This document shows positions 1 through 9,314 of a DNA stretch of 11,718 bases, in pieces. The notes under the pieces are model-generated. The model was not told the DNA's origin, did no database searches, and saw only the letters and a list, made by a program, of their open reading frames with translations. Both the position numbers and the translations under genes were made by a program. Position 1 is the stretch's first letter. Every line of letters begins with the position of its first letter. The stretch is from Hemicentrotus pulcherrimus (Eukaryota; Echinodermata; Echinoidea; Camarodonta; Strongylocentrotidae), in NCBI GenBank assembly GCA_003118195.1, contig BEXV01000354.1, positions 61,301 through 73,018 of the forward strand. The letters are read 5' to 3'.

Positions 1-265
1 TGCTTGGATCCAGCTATGATATATTCATTGATGTAGAAAGTCCATTAGCAAAAATAATTGTAAATTATGTCTGAATCTGCCTCATTAGCTCACTTATACT
101 GTCTAAACCATTAAGAAATATTAGCTTTCATGGCTACTGAAAAAGATTAGTTTTGCCATTCACATGATTAATCGATACGCTTCTCTATCGATTTCTTGAT
201 GAAATGAATCAATTAAACAATTTTACTTTCGGATACATGGATTTTATAGTCTTATTGATGCTTAC
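1..265. other. No recognisable feature
   Basis: AT-rich sequence with no sustained reading frame, repeat or motif that I can support. Confidence 0.6.
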
Positions 266-267
266 GT

Positions 268-690
268 GAAAGGTGTGGTCTAGCGGATAAGTCACATGCA
301 TACTGTAGATCACCGTACTGGGTTGGTTTTATTGTTTTACCTGGCTGCTAATTATGTGTACGTGTACTTGTTAATAAGCAACCAGGGGACCGACGGCTTT
401 AAGTCCTCTCCAAAGGAAGTCGGTGATGAGGAATTGAGGATTAATGCCTTACCATAAAAAGGGCACTCTAGCGCATCGACTTGGTTTCGAACCGTGGACC
501 TCCCGGTTACAAGACCACTATAGGTTCTACCACTGAGCCATGCATCGCGCCTCTGTTCGATTCCCTACCACGACACAAACATCTCTTGGCAAGTATAATA
601 ATCTACATCATGCCTCTCTCTACCCAGATGTAGCCAAAAGTGGGTAGCTGGTAGTATTCATTTATTGCATGGACTGTGCCCTAAAGTTGC
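268..690 (+). mobile_element. Second tRNA-derived SINE, plus strand, apparently split by the first
   Basis: An A box TGGTCTAGCGG lies at 276-286. A B-box-like TGTTCGATTCC lies at 554-564, just past the minus-strand SINE. If 325-557 is removed, GGTT at 321-324 joins CGATTCCC at 558, and the T8 to T54 distance is 47 nt, as in a normal tRNA. After the head, ACATCTCTTGGCAAG and TGCCTCTCTCTACCCAG resemble conserved SINE body segments of marine invertebrates. The 3' end is a guess. Confidence 0.55.
325..552 (-). mobile_element. tRNA-derived SINE (Thr-type head), minus strand
   Basis: Read on the minus strand, the head has an A box TGGCTCAGTGG (540 to 530), the run TGGTCTTGTAA containing a TGT anticodon (521 to 519) as in animal tRNA-Thr, and a B box GGTTCGAAACC (493 to 483). 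The stems are degraded: two mismatches in the T stem and one in the D stem, plus a few extra bases near the anticodon arm, so it is not a working tRNA. After the head comes a non-tRNA body containing AAAGCCGTCGGTCCCCTGG and a tail AGGTAAAACAATAAAACC ending at 325. This is SINE architecture, a Pol III-type promoter with an unrelated body and an A-rich tail. I recall similar tails in echinoderm repeats but cannot name the family. Confidence 0.7.
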
Positions 691-713
691 TGGAACTTAG
701 TAGCCGGGTGAAT

Positions 714-913
714 TATATTCAAAGTCCTTTGGAAAAATAAAGGCATAATAAATAGACGAATTGTGAGGATTAAGTGTTATATTTATTATACAAGTACAAA
801 ATACAAAAACAAAAAAACAAATTCGTCCGCTCAGAGCCAAACGGACATTTACTTTCTGTGTTGAAGTATATGAGTAAACGCCCTTCTGGCGTTGCCAAAG
901 GACTTTGGATATA
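714..913. repeat. Inverted repeat, 19-nt arms
   Basis: Arms at 714-732 (TATATTCAAAGTCCTTTGG) and 895-913 (reverse complement with one mismatch), separated by 162 nt. The core CAAAGTCCTTTG is itself nearly palindromic, so the arms can also be read as direct repeats. Confidence 0.6.
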
Positions 914-1030
914 AGTAACAGCAGACACTTGGCAAGAGTTTGATGTTTGGGGGCACATACATGTAATCGATCGGGTTTTTTTTTTTTAAAGGGATCTAAA
1001 AAGTTCACCCGATCTTGGAAAATTTTGAGG

Positions 1031-1050
1031 GGCACGTGTGGCTACGTGCC
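1031..1050. repeat. Short hairpin
   Basis: Perfect 7-bp arms GGCACGT (1031-1037) and ACGTGCC (1044-1050) around a 6-nt loop. Each arm includes a CACGT core. Confidence 0.5.
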
Positions 1051-1119
1051 TGAGTAACAGACGAAATAATGATAGAATAACAGTGAATAAGATGAGGATT
1101 GATGTAGTAATGTTCCCCA

Positions 1120-1144
1120 CATGGACCTATTCAATAGGTCCATG
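1120..1144. repeat. Perfect 25-nt palindrome
   Basis: CATGGACCTATT (1120-1131), one central C, then AATAGGTCCATG (1133-1144): 12 perfect base pairs with a 1-nt centre. Confidence 0.7.
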
Positions 1145-2059
1145 CTTCAACACACCTGCACGGGCACATCTAGAATTCTGTCAAAAGCGGCGAGAAAGAA
1201 GCTTGTCACAGTTTAGTTTGTAATTCGTTCTTCAAAAATATATGCCCCTGAGGTCGAAAATTTGGATTAGGGGCTGGGATGCACGGGATTTTTTCATTAG
1301 TGTACTTAATGTATTAAATACTTGGGATGGGATTTAAATAGGTTGTGTTCCCTAAATTTATGAGGGATAGGTCTGTTCTGGCCTACCCAGGTACATGACA
1401 TCGGCGTATCCAATAATGGATACGGCGTATACCCCCCCCCCCCTGGACCCCACCCCCGTTTGAAAGCTTTGAGAAAGAAAACAAATACAGCTTGTACTCT
1501 TTCTTGATCCTATCTGTTTGGATTGAAATCGATAAAAAATAGAATTTGAATTAGAATTTGAATTTGTTCTGCATGATAATATACATTATTGTATATACAT
1601 GACCCTCTTGCAAGGTTTGAACAACTATCACCCAGGTAATGTAAATCGGTAAACTCTCCCTAAAATACATCTAAATATGGTGCTTTTTCATTATACGAGA
1701 TACAGACATTAACCTCCCAGTACTTCTGACTCCCTAAATTTATATCGCTTTGTAAAAGGGAATTTGAATGTATTTCCCTTCAGATCCTTGACAAAATTAA
1801 AAATCAATACAAATTAGGAAGCTTGGAATTGACACAAAAGCCTTATAAATTAAAATGCGAAATATGTAAGGATGTCCAGATAAGGATTTCGCTGTATGCC
1901 ATAAAACTGTTCACTGTTCAAAGTTTAATTGTGAAAAGTCAACGCTGGCTGCGTGACAATGATTTATGAGTTAGCTACACACGACACATTCGCTATAGCC
2001 CCCCCCCCCCGCCGATATTTGTCATCGAATTCGAATAAATGCCGAAGTATTTCTGCAAA

Positions 2060-2342
2060 TGCAGATCGAGATTTGTTTCATTTCAGCTTCGGGTGTTTGG
2101 TTTGATCGGTCATTCGTCCATCGATTTGTTAAGTTTGACTTTTGCTTTGAACGGAAAGAAAAAGAGTTCTTATTTTTAGATTCAAACTTCCTTGGTCAAC
2201 TGGAGAAGTTGAGTAACACCGACAAACGTTTATCCGGAGTCTTGCAACCATCAGGTCAAGTTTTTAATTAGCGAAGTCTGATTTCATCAACCTGAGTCTG
2301 TCTGCTTTGCTGCTGTTGTATTTCCTTTCTTTCAAAACAAAG
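2060..2342 (+). other. Candidate non-coding 5' exon ending at a strong donor
   Basis: AAAGG/GTAAGTAT at 2343 is a near-ideal donor. The acceptor before coding exon 1 implies an upstream non-coding exon, and this is one possible partner, leaving an intron of about 3.1 kb. The 5' boundary is arbitrary. Confidence 0.2.
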
Positions 2343-4056
2343 GGTAAGTATACTTCATTGTTTTAATTCGACAAAATATGATTTGATTTGGATTAAGTGT
2401 AGCCGAATTTATTTGAATTTGAAGGTCGTTTGATTGATTTGATTTTAAGAGAAGTCGATGGCATTGAATTAAATTTGATTAAATCAGATTAGAGCAACGT
2501 GAAGCTGGCGTAATCAAACTGAATTAAATCGACATGAAGTGAAGTGGATTCAATTGAACAGAATTTTAGAGGCAGATCGTTGGGGCTACTATGTTTAGAA
2601 TTACAGCGCTCTTAAGGCACATCAACATATTCAAAAGACTTTATTTTAATTTCCATTGTCCATAAGACGTAATTATTTCTTAATTGATTATATCGTTTTC
2701 ATTTGATCAATATTCCTCACCTCATTCGATCTGTTAAATCAATTACAATTATAATGGACCTTTATTTATTTATTTTTTTGAAAGAGACTAAAACAAAAGC
2801 ACTTTCATCGCTACCCTTTATATGTCTATAAGATAATTATATTGCAGCTGGTACACGTTGAAATCCAGGAAATGTAAATAAGTATATTTTATGACGAATT
2901 AACAAATAACAGTGTCGCTACTAAAAGCTTTTTGAAAAATTGCTCCTTTTGTTACTCTTGCTCGCAATATTTGGAAAATTATTTTAAGAAATGAAATTCG
3001 GGCGAGGCACATCATTCCCGTGACAAAAATATGTGTGCCCTTATACGCGTGTAATGAAATAAGACCTGTGAAAAATACACTTCATCATGGTCAAGCGATC
3101 AAGCATTTACTTAGATATCTCTTCTTTAAAAAGAAAAAAGTTTCATTTTTTAATTGGAGCGATTTATATACCTGCCGCAAGATCTTCACTATATTTTCTT
3201 CTTCACCAATCTCTTGTCTATAGTTTGCCCGAGTAATAGACCTATACCCGGTCAGACATGCACAGCAAATTGAAGTAGTTTGCACAGTCGAGAAGAGTTG
3301 TTGAAAAAGCAGAAAAAAATACTGGCCGCTACTTCAACCGACAAAAGCTTTTCTGAACTTTGATTAATGTTAAGTAAGCACACCACAATAACCATCAATG
3401 TATGCATACCACTTATACCCTAGATGGCCTTTTCTTCCATACTTGAGAAATATTTCAGAAAATAAAATATTTCTGGAAGACATTGACATCGAGCAAAATA
3501 AAAATTATTGAGCAAGACCAGTGCTCAAATAATTGAAACAAAAGTTCATTAAATTCATGATGAATTTTTTTCTACTTCCCATATCATTCTTTTTGCATTT
3601 TTATACAATCAGTCATTTATTTCACGAGTTGTGCACATTTGAATCATGGTTACTGATGAAAATATTGAATACTTTTAATTTGTAATCACAATTTGTTAGA
3701 TGAACAGCCGGTGAGAGAAAATGTTGCTACGTTCCAGTGGGCTTGGTTGTTTTAGTTGTTGGCATTTTACCGCAAATTTATACTCAAACAGAATGTTTGC
3801 TGTAAGAGAAATTTGAATTGATGTAAATTTTTTTAGAGTCCCTATTTAAGGGAGCTACGAATTGTAAAGTTGATGGGTTAAAAAGAAGTTAATTGTATAA
3901 TCGCTATCATGTTTAGTTTCAGAAAGATTTCATTTAGGTAAAAGACACATTGTGCGATTGTATGACAACATGACTTAAAATGAATTAGATTAAATATCAG
4001 CAACCGGAGATTTTAGGAAGTTATGAAATTCCTTGATCTAATATTGATACATGCAC

Positions 4057-4064
4057 TATATAAG
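4057..4064 (+). promoter_or_regulatory. TATA-box-like sequence
   Basis: TATATAAG matches the TATA consensus and would place a start near 4090. A usable donor, CCC/GTAAGTTA, lies at 4920. In AT-rich DNA this motif arises often by chance. Confidence 0.2.
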
Positions 4065-5205
4065 TCGCATAATACATCATTGATCTGAATATGATGTAAA
4101 ACTGCATAAACGTTATCTTTCTTAACTCAAATTCTTGAAAAGCACTGTTTTGAGGAAACATTCCACAAAATGTGTAATTAATGAGACCGAATTATGATCT
4201 GGTAATACTTGGCCAATCCAACAGGTATAAAAAATATGCGTCACGGTGTAGTTATATTGTCTCACATAAATTCCCAAATGAATTACATCCGATTTACTCC
4301 TGTTTCTAGTTTATAATATACACATCACATGACATAAAGTATAGAAAGCCGAAATTTATACGCTCAAACATCCCGTTGTAAACTTGTCTAACAAACCACC
4401 CATCGGGGGCAATCTTACTTAAAAATACGAGTCAATTAAGTGTGCATCATCAGAGTTGGAATTTAAATCTGTTAATTGCTCTCGAAATTAAGAATTTACA
4501 GAAAACCACAGTAGTATTTGCAAGCTTAAGTGTTTTATTTATGACTCGAGTAGTTCTCTTCATATAAGCTCCTGTAAATCTCTGTCAAAACCGAAAATAG
4601 ATCCTGACGAGTATAGCACATCGAAGTAAAGACTTTTTTTCATGGCGTTCCTGACTGATTTGTATTTCTTTGTCTTTTGGTATAATAATGAATATTTTCG
4701 TCATAGCAATGCAATGTGTTTCGTATCAAAAATTGAAGAAAAAAAAACAGTGCTACTATAAATAGTGACCCCAAGGCGAGGAATATAAACAATTTATAAT
4801 GTTATTTAACCTTTTACTCTTATAACAGCGTTTTAAATTCCATCAAATTGTGCTAATGTTTGTTAGAGGCGCAAAATCAAAGCAAATAAATTTACAATTC
4901 CAATGAAGTAGTAGATCCCGTAAGTTACATGAGTAAATCGTAAACGAATGCATGTACATGGATAAATAAATGGTAATCCTCCCTTTTTAGGGTATAGCTA
5001 TTGTGAGTATTACAGTCATTTCAAATGCAGTTTATTTAAAGTGATACCATTTCTCCTTAAATTGATAAATTTTGTAAAGCAATCGCATTGAGTATTTTTT
5101 TTTAATGCTATAAAAACTGTTACAAAAAAACTTTAAAATACCCCCTCCCCCTCTTGTCGTTCGCTCTACGCGAGGCCTATATGTATCAACCGATCTCTAG
5201 ATTTC

Positions 5206-5336
5206 ATCGCTCTTCTGTCTTTCTGTCTGTCGGTCCGTCTGTCACTTGTTCTTTTCTATCTCTCCTATGTCCACCCCTTCCTTCTCTTCCTTCTATTTCC
5301 TTCCCCCTCCCAAAATGACCCTCTTCTCTCGTGTAC
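5206..5336 (+). repeat. Pyrimidine-rich tract upstream of coding exon 1
   Basis: About 130 nt, mostly C and T (CTGTC and CTTC units), ending in CTCTCGTGTACAG, which resembles an intron 3' end. Confidence 0.6.
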
Positions 5337-5444
5337 AGAATTATTAAAGATCACTTGCACGCTATGCAACTCCTATCCGTTCATAATTTAACTATAATAT
5401 GACTGAAAACTCATACTTGTATTCTTTTGTTTTTTCCTTTAAAG

Positions 5445-5472
5445 CTTGGAAAGATTTTATTGACGATCAACC
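5445..5472 (+). other. 5' UTR part of exon 1, after a probable splice acceptor
   Basis: A T-rich tract at 5421-5440 leads to AAAG at 5441-5444, a good acceptor, so the exon probably starts at 5445 and at least one non-coding exon should lie upstream. A second possible acceptor, GTACAG at 5338 after a long pyrimidine tract, would lengthen this UTR to 5339-5472. Which one is used cannot be settled from sequence alone. Confidence 0.5.
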
Positions 5473-5530
5473 ATGGCATCCAATTCTTCGTGCGTTACCT
5501 CGGAACCGACATCGCAGCAGTTATTCGATT
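5473..5530 (+). CDS. Coding exon 1 of the OST-alpha-like gene (start codon)
   Basis: Encodes residues 1-19, MASNSSCVTSEPTSQQLFD, plus one base of the next codon. The start has a strong context (ACCATGG), and an in-frame TGA at 5461-5463 closes the frame upstream. SCVTSEPTSQQLF resembles the segment just before the first membrane helix of vertebrate OST-alpha, where a Cys and a Q-L-L pattern occur. N4-S5-S6 is a possible N-glycosylation sequon in an expected extracellular N-terminus. The donor is GATT/GTACGT (phase 1). The N-terminus is about 30 residues shorter than in human. Confidence 0.8.
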
Positions 5531-6665
5531 GTACGTGTGTTTGTTTGTTTGTTTGTCTGCTTGTTGGTTTTGTTTATTGTTTTTAACCAGTTTCATTTTA
5601 GAATACTCTTAAGAAATCGTGGTTACATCTTAGACATCTTAATAAAACAGAAATACACTCCTACATGAAATTGTGAACTGAATTTTTTTCTTCAAATTCC
5701 TAAATTTTAAACTTAGACAATGGGACGCTTTAAAAAGATATGACAATTGAAAGATGTTTAAATTAGATGATATCATTATTTTGGGAATCGATATGAATTA
5801 ATTCATAATTTGAACATAACTCTTTTATCGTACTTTTTTATGTTGAAATAATGGTCAGTGGTTGACCAAAATCATATACAGCGTTATCAATAATATATGT
5901 TTTTTTTACCTTGTCGAAATATGACCAATAATAATAATAATGATAATCCGTTTTTTTATATAGCGCTCAATACACCGATCCAACGATGTGCCTAAGCGCT
6001 TTACAGATACATTATTACCCCGGTCATCGGATTCAGGCTTACCGCAAGGTGGAATATAATATTGGTACGAGGCGCCCCTGAACCCGGGCAGGGTGGGGGG
6101 AGGGGGGGAGGAGGGGTGCCAAAATGCTCCAAATTAATGAACATTTCCTGAACTAATATCACGTATACTATTACTAACACCAAGTATGAAAGCGTTTACA
6201 TGAGTTATTTCGTTTTTTTGTTGTTGTAATCCAGATTATAGTTCGAACTCTGCGGCCATCGTGTTAATTGTCTTCATGTCCCTGTTCAGTGTTGCCACCG
6301 TCATCATGTACCTCGAGGCTTGTCACTACATCAACAAAAAAGTCAACGATAGTCGAACCCGTGTTAGACTCATGGTTATTATGGGGATCTATCCGGTAAG
6401 TCATGATGGACAATCTTTCACAAGATTTTGTAATAATGATAAATATAACAACAATAATGAAGATAATTTTATTTATTTTATTGATTTGATTTGATTTATT
6501 TATTTCTGTTTGATAACCTTTTTCTTTTGCATTTTTACAAATATATAACAAACAAATATTGCAAATTTACACATGAGAAAAAATAACTGTAACTAATCGA
6601 AAACATCAAACAGGAGGGTTGACAAAATAAACAAAGCTTGATAGTATGACTACCCTCAATGATGA

Positions 6666-6701
<36 letters not shown>

Positions 6702-9278
6702 AATTACTACTACTACAATTACTACTATTTTTTTTCTCTTTTATTTAGGTTTACTCATGTACATCATTGCTTGCACTCTACGTTCCGAAGTCTCATCTTA
6801 TCACCTACCTTACCGCTACACTGTGAGTATAGCCTCTCAGGTCCGTCAGACGCGTTGGAGAACAAAGGGAGGGGTGGGAGAGTGCTCTGGGGGCCCAGGT
6901 ATCTTTTTTAGGGATCTTGCATTCATTTTCTACACGTGCCTTGGTTGAATTCACTAAGCCTCCTCTATAACCTCTACTGATGCCCGTTTTTTTTTCACCT
7001 CAATTATGTAACTCTGTAATTTACTTAACCTCTCGAATTTCTGGTAATTATCTACCATTTCATGATGTTGTTCTTCTCTTATTGTTCGTGTACCTATATA
7101 TGTTAATTACAGTTGTTATGATTGTAAATATTTTGTATACTTCTTACCCTGTAAAGGATTTCGCAATTTTGCTAAACATTTTAATTCAATTTGTACACGA
7201 ACATGACCATGACGGTGTGTTATTTTTATTTCGTTAATATTATTATCTTATCTGCGTTATTGAAGCCCTTCAATGTGATCAGCTTAGCGCACATATTAGT
7301 AAAACAAAGCAGAAGTTGCACAGTTTACCTTGCATTCACATGTTGTTATATACACTCTGAATAAAGCTGAAACATGATCATCAAACTATCGAATTTCTTT
7401 TTTCAAATAAAGAAAATGTTTCAGAAGCATTACAACCATTTATCGTAACTAGTGTGTCTCTTGTGTGAATCTGAAGTTACCCAATCTAATCGTTTATATT
7501 ACAAAGCTTATCAAACAATTAGGCAACTTCATTCATTACTCCGCTCTTCAACACATTATGGTAATTTGAATTCAACTTTAATTTCGTTGTAGGCCATGGC
7601 AGCGTTTCATAAAACCGTCAGAAGTACAAGTTCGCCGATAATCATTGAAATGCGTATATTGAATGTAACAAGCGTTTCAATGGGATGTCGATCAACTTGT
7701 ACTTAAGACGGTTTAGTGAAACCGGCCTCGGTTATTCTCTCCAACAGGTACTTTTCGGTGGCCCTCTATCAGTTCCTGATGCTGATCGTTGGTTATTTTG
7801 GTGGGAGGGATCAACTGCTCGTCAGGCTGGCAGGCACAACGATCCCGATTGCTAGCCCACCTCTACTCTGCTGTTTCCCTTGTCTTCCACAGCCTGAATT
7901 GAATGCGTAAGTTCTCATTATGAATATCTCTGAGTGTTGTTTGGAAATCAACGAAGTAACCAAACAACAGAAAGAACATTTGATAACTAACAAACCAACC
8001 CAAAGAAAAATCAACCTACCCGACAGAGCGACCAAACAACCAACCAATCAACGAACCAATCAACCACCCAATCAACCAAAATAATCAACTAAACAACTAA
8101 CCAACCAAATAACCAACCAACCAACCAACTAATTAACAACTCAACCAACCACGTAACCAACTAAACAACCAATCAACCTTAATAACTAATCATGAATCAA
8201 CCAACTGACTCTTCCGAGGTTCTGATCACTTTGTAAATTCCGCTTCTCAATTCACAGCAAGAACCTGCTCCGACTTCGTCGCATCGTTCTCCAGTTTGTG
8301 TTCATTCGACCCATCTGTAACTTCATTGCTCTAATTCTATGGGCTGACGGGAGCTATATTCCAGGACTTGTAAGTACCATGAATTCAAAAGAGGCGAGTT
8401 GGGGGGGGGGGGCAATCTTGCAACATTTATTGGGTAACACTGGGGAGTGCAGCTACCGATTGGGGGATACACATCTATATAGGAGGGAGTTAGAAGGCAG
8501 CCCCCCCCCCCCACTCCGTGAACGGAGGGATACCATGCGTGTTCCCAAAATGTCCGATGAAGGGGTACTTTTCACGCGCCAAAGTCCGGCTCGTAGTACA
8601 CACAAATCCGGCCCGTCTTGACTTTACACACCGGACTTAGGGGAGGAGGGGAGGGTTTTTTTTTCAAAAGGAGGGAACATGCATATGCGTACCCTAAATA
8701 ACACTGAATGGGCTGAGGGGGTTGGGGCGGGGAAGGCCGCAAGTTGTCAACGGCAGTAACGGCCTTCTTGCAGGCACGCAGCCGACGAAAATGATCTTTG
8801 TCCTTTTCCTTTAATTTTGTTTGTCATAGTCTATAGACAGTTCCCCATTAATAGGAAGAAGACAAAAGAAAAAACAACGAAATACGAAGAGGAACAATGA
8901 GAAAGAAATAAAGACTCTGGCACCGACCTAAATAAATTGAAAATTACTTTTCTTTCCCGAACATAGTTTACGACTGACAGCGCGTACGTGTGGCTCACGA
9001 CGATCGCTCTCTGTTCCTCCTTTCTCGCCCTCTACGGCGTCATCATCCTCATGCGAATTTCCAAGGACCCCCTGGAGGGGTACAATGTCCAGTCCAAGTT
9101 CTTGCTCGTCCAGCTCGTCCTCGTTCTCATCACCTCCCAGCTGGTCATCGTCGGGTGCTTCGTGCTCACTGGCTTGGTCCCCTGTGAGTACCCGCTGGCG
9201 GCGTTGTCAAGGGGATATTGTAAGTCACCACACCTTTATTATTTAAGAGGTTTTTCCTGTATAGTCTCATTCTCTCTC

Positions 9279-9314
<36 letters not shown>

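Larger units (their letters stand above)
691..1240. other. Intergenic stretch with inverted repeats
   Basis: It holds a pair of 19-nt inverted arms (714-732 and 895-913, one mismatch), a 7-bp hairpin (1031-1050) and a perfect 25-nt palindrome (1120-1144). A 112-codon frame on the minus strand (697-1035) has no features I recognise and is probably chance or old repeat. Confidence 0.5.
1241..5205. other. Long AT-rich upstream region, no supported gene
   Basis: No frame here shows protein-like composition or recognisable motifs. It contains C runs at about 1433-1443 and 2000-2010, a GAATTTGAATT stretch (1543-1566), a GATT/GAATT-rich stretch (about 2370-2560), and scattered A or T runs. It probably includes the promoter and non-coding 5' exon of the gene starting at 5445, but I cannot place them firmly. 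Confidence 0.55.
5531..6234 (+). other. Intron 1
   Basis: 704 nt, phase 1, donor GTACGT and acceptor TAATCCAG. It starts with a TGTT-type simple repeat (about 5534-5556), is AT-rich in the middle, and then carries a dispersed repeat (5927-6085) and a G-rich tract (6086-6116). Confidence 0.85.
6823..7747 (+). other. Intron 3
   Basis: 925 nt, phase 2. A G-rich tract lies about 45 nt after the donor; the middle (about 6960-7560) is AT-rich with no recognisable content; a fold-back repeat fills 7592-7727 next to the acceptor. Confidence 0.85.
8370..8966 (+). other. Intron 5
   Basis: 597 nt, phase 0. It contains a G12 run (8401-8412), a C12 run (8501-8512), two G-rich tracts (8641-8655, 8717-8736) and a purine-rich stretch (about 8855-8915) before the acceptor. 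No further exon is needed, because exons 5 and 6 join without a gap against the human protein. Confidence 0.85.

Noticed and set aside
478..550. Functional tRNA-Thr gene on the minus strand
   Set aside because: A and B boxes and a TGT anticodon are present, but the D and T stems have mismatches and extra bases sit near the anticodon arm. It is followed by a SINE-like body and tail.
697..1035. 112-codon minus-strand frame
   Set aside because: It crosses a T run and AT-rich DNA and shows no motif I can identify. It may be old repeat but cannot be supported as a gene.
5399..5668. 89-codon plus-strand frame overlapping coding exon 1
   Set aside because: It is in a different frame from the OST-alpha start, runs through the acceptor and donor and into the TGTT repeat, and has no family similarity.
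6646..6948. 100-codon frame with a poly-Thr run
   Set aside because: It is the (TAC)n microsatellite read in another frame, then exon 3 out of frame.
6980..7237. Hydrophobic 85-codon frame in intron 3, possible extra membrane exon
   Set aside because: Exons 3 and 4 join in phase and align with human OST-alpha without a gap, so no extra exon is needed. The hydrophobicity comes from T-rich DNA.
7948..8205. CRISPR-like array
   Set aside because: The units are 4-8 nt, degenerate, and have no spacers; the window is an animal genome. It is a simple tandem repeat.
8990..9187. 65-codon frame inside exon 6
   Set aside because: It is a shadow of the exon 6 coding frame, with Arg/Pro/His-rich composition from C-rich codons.
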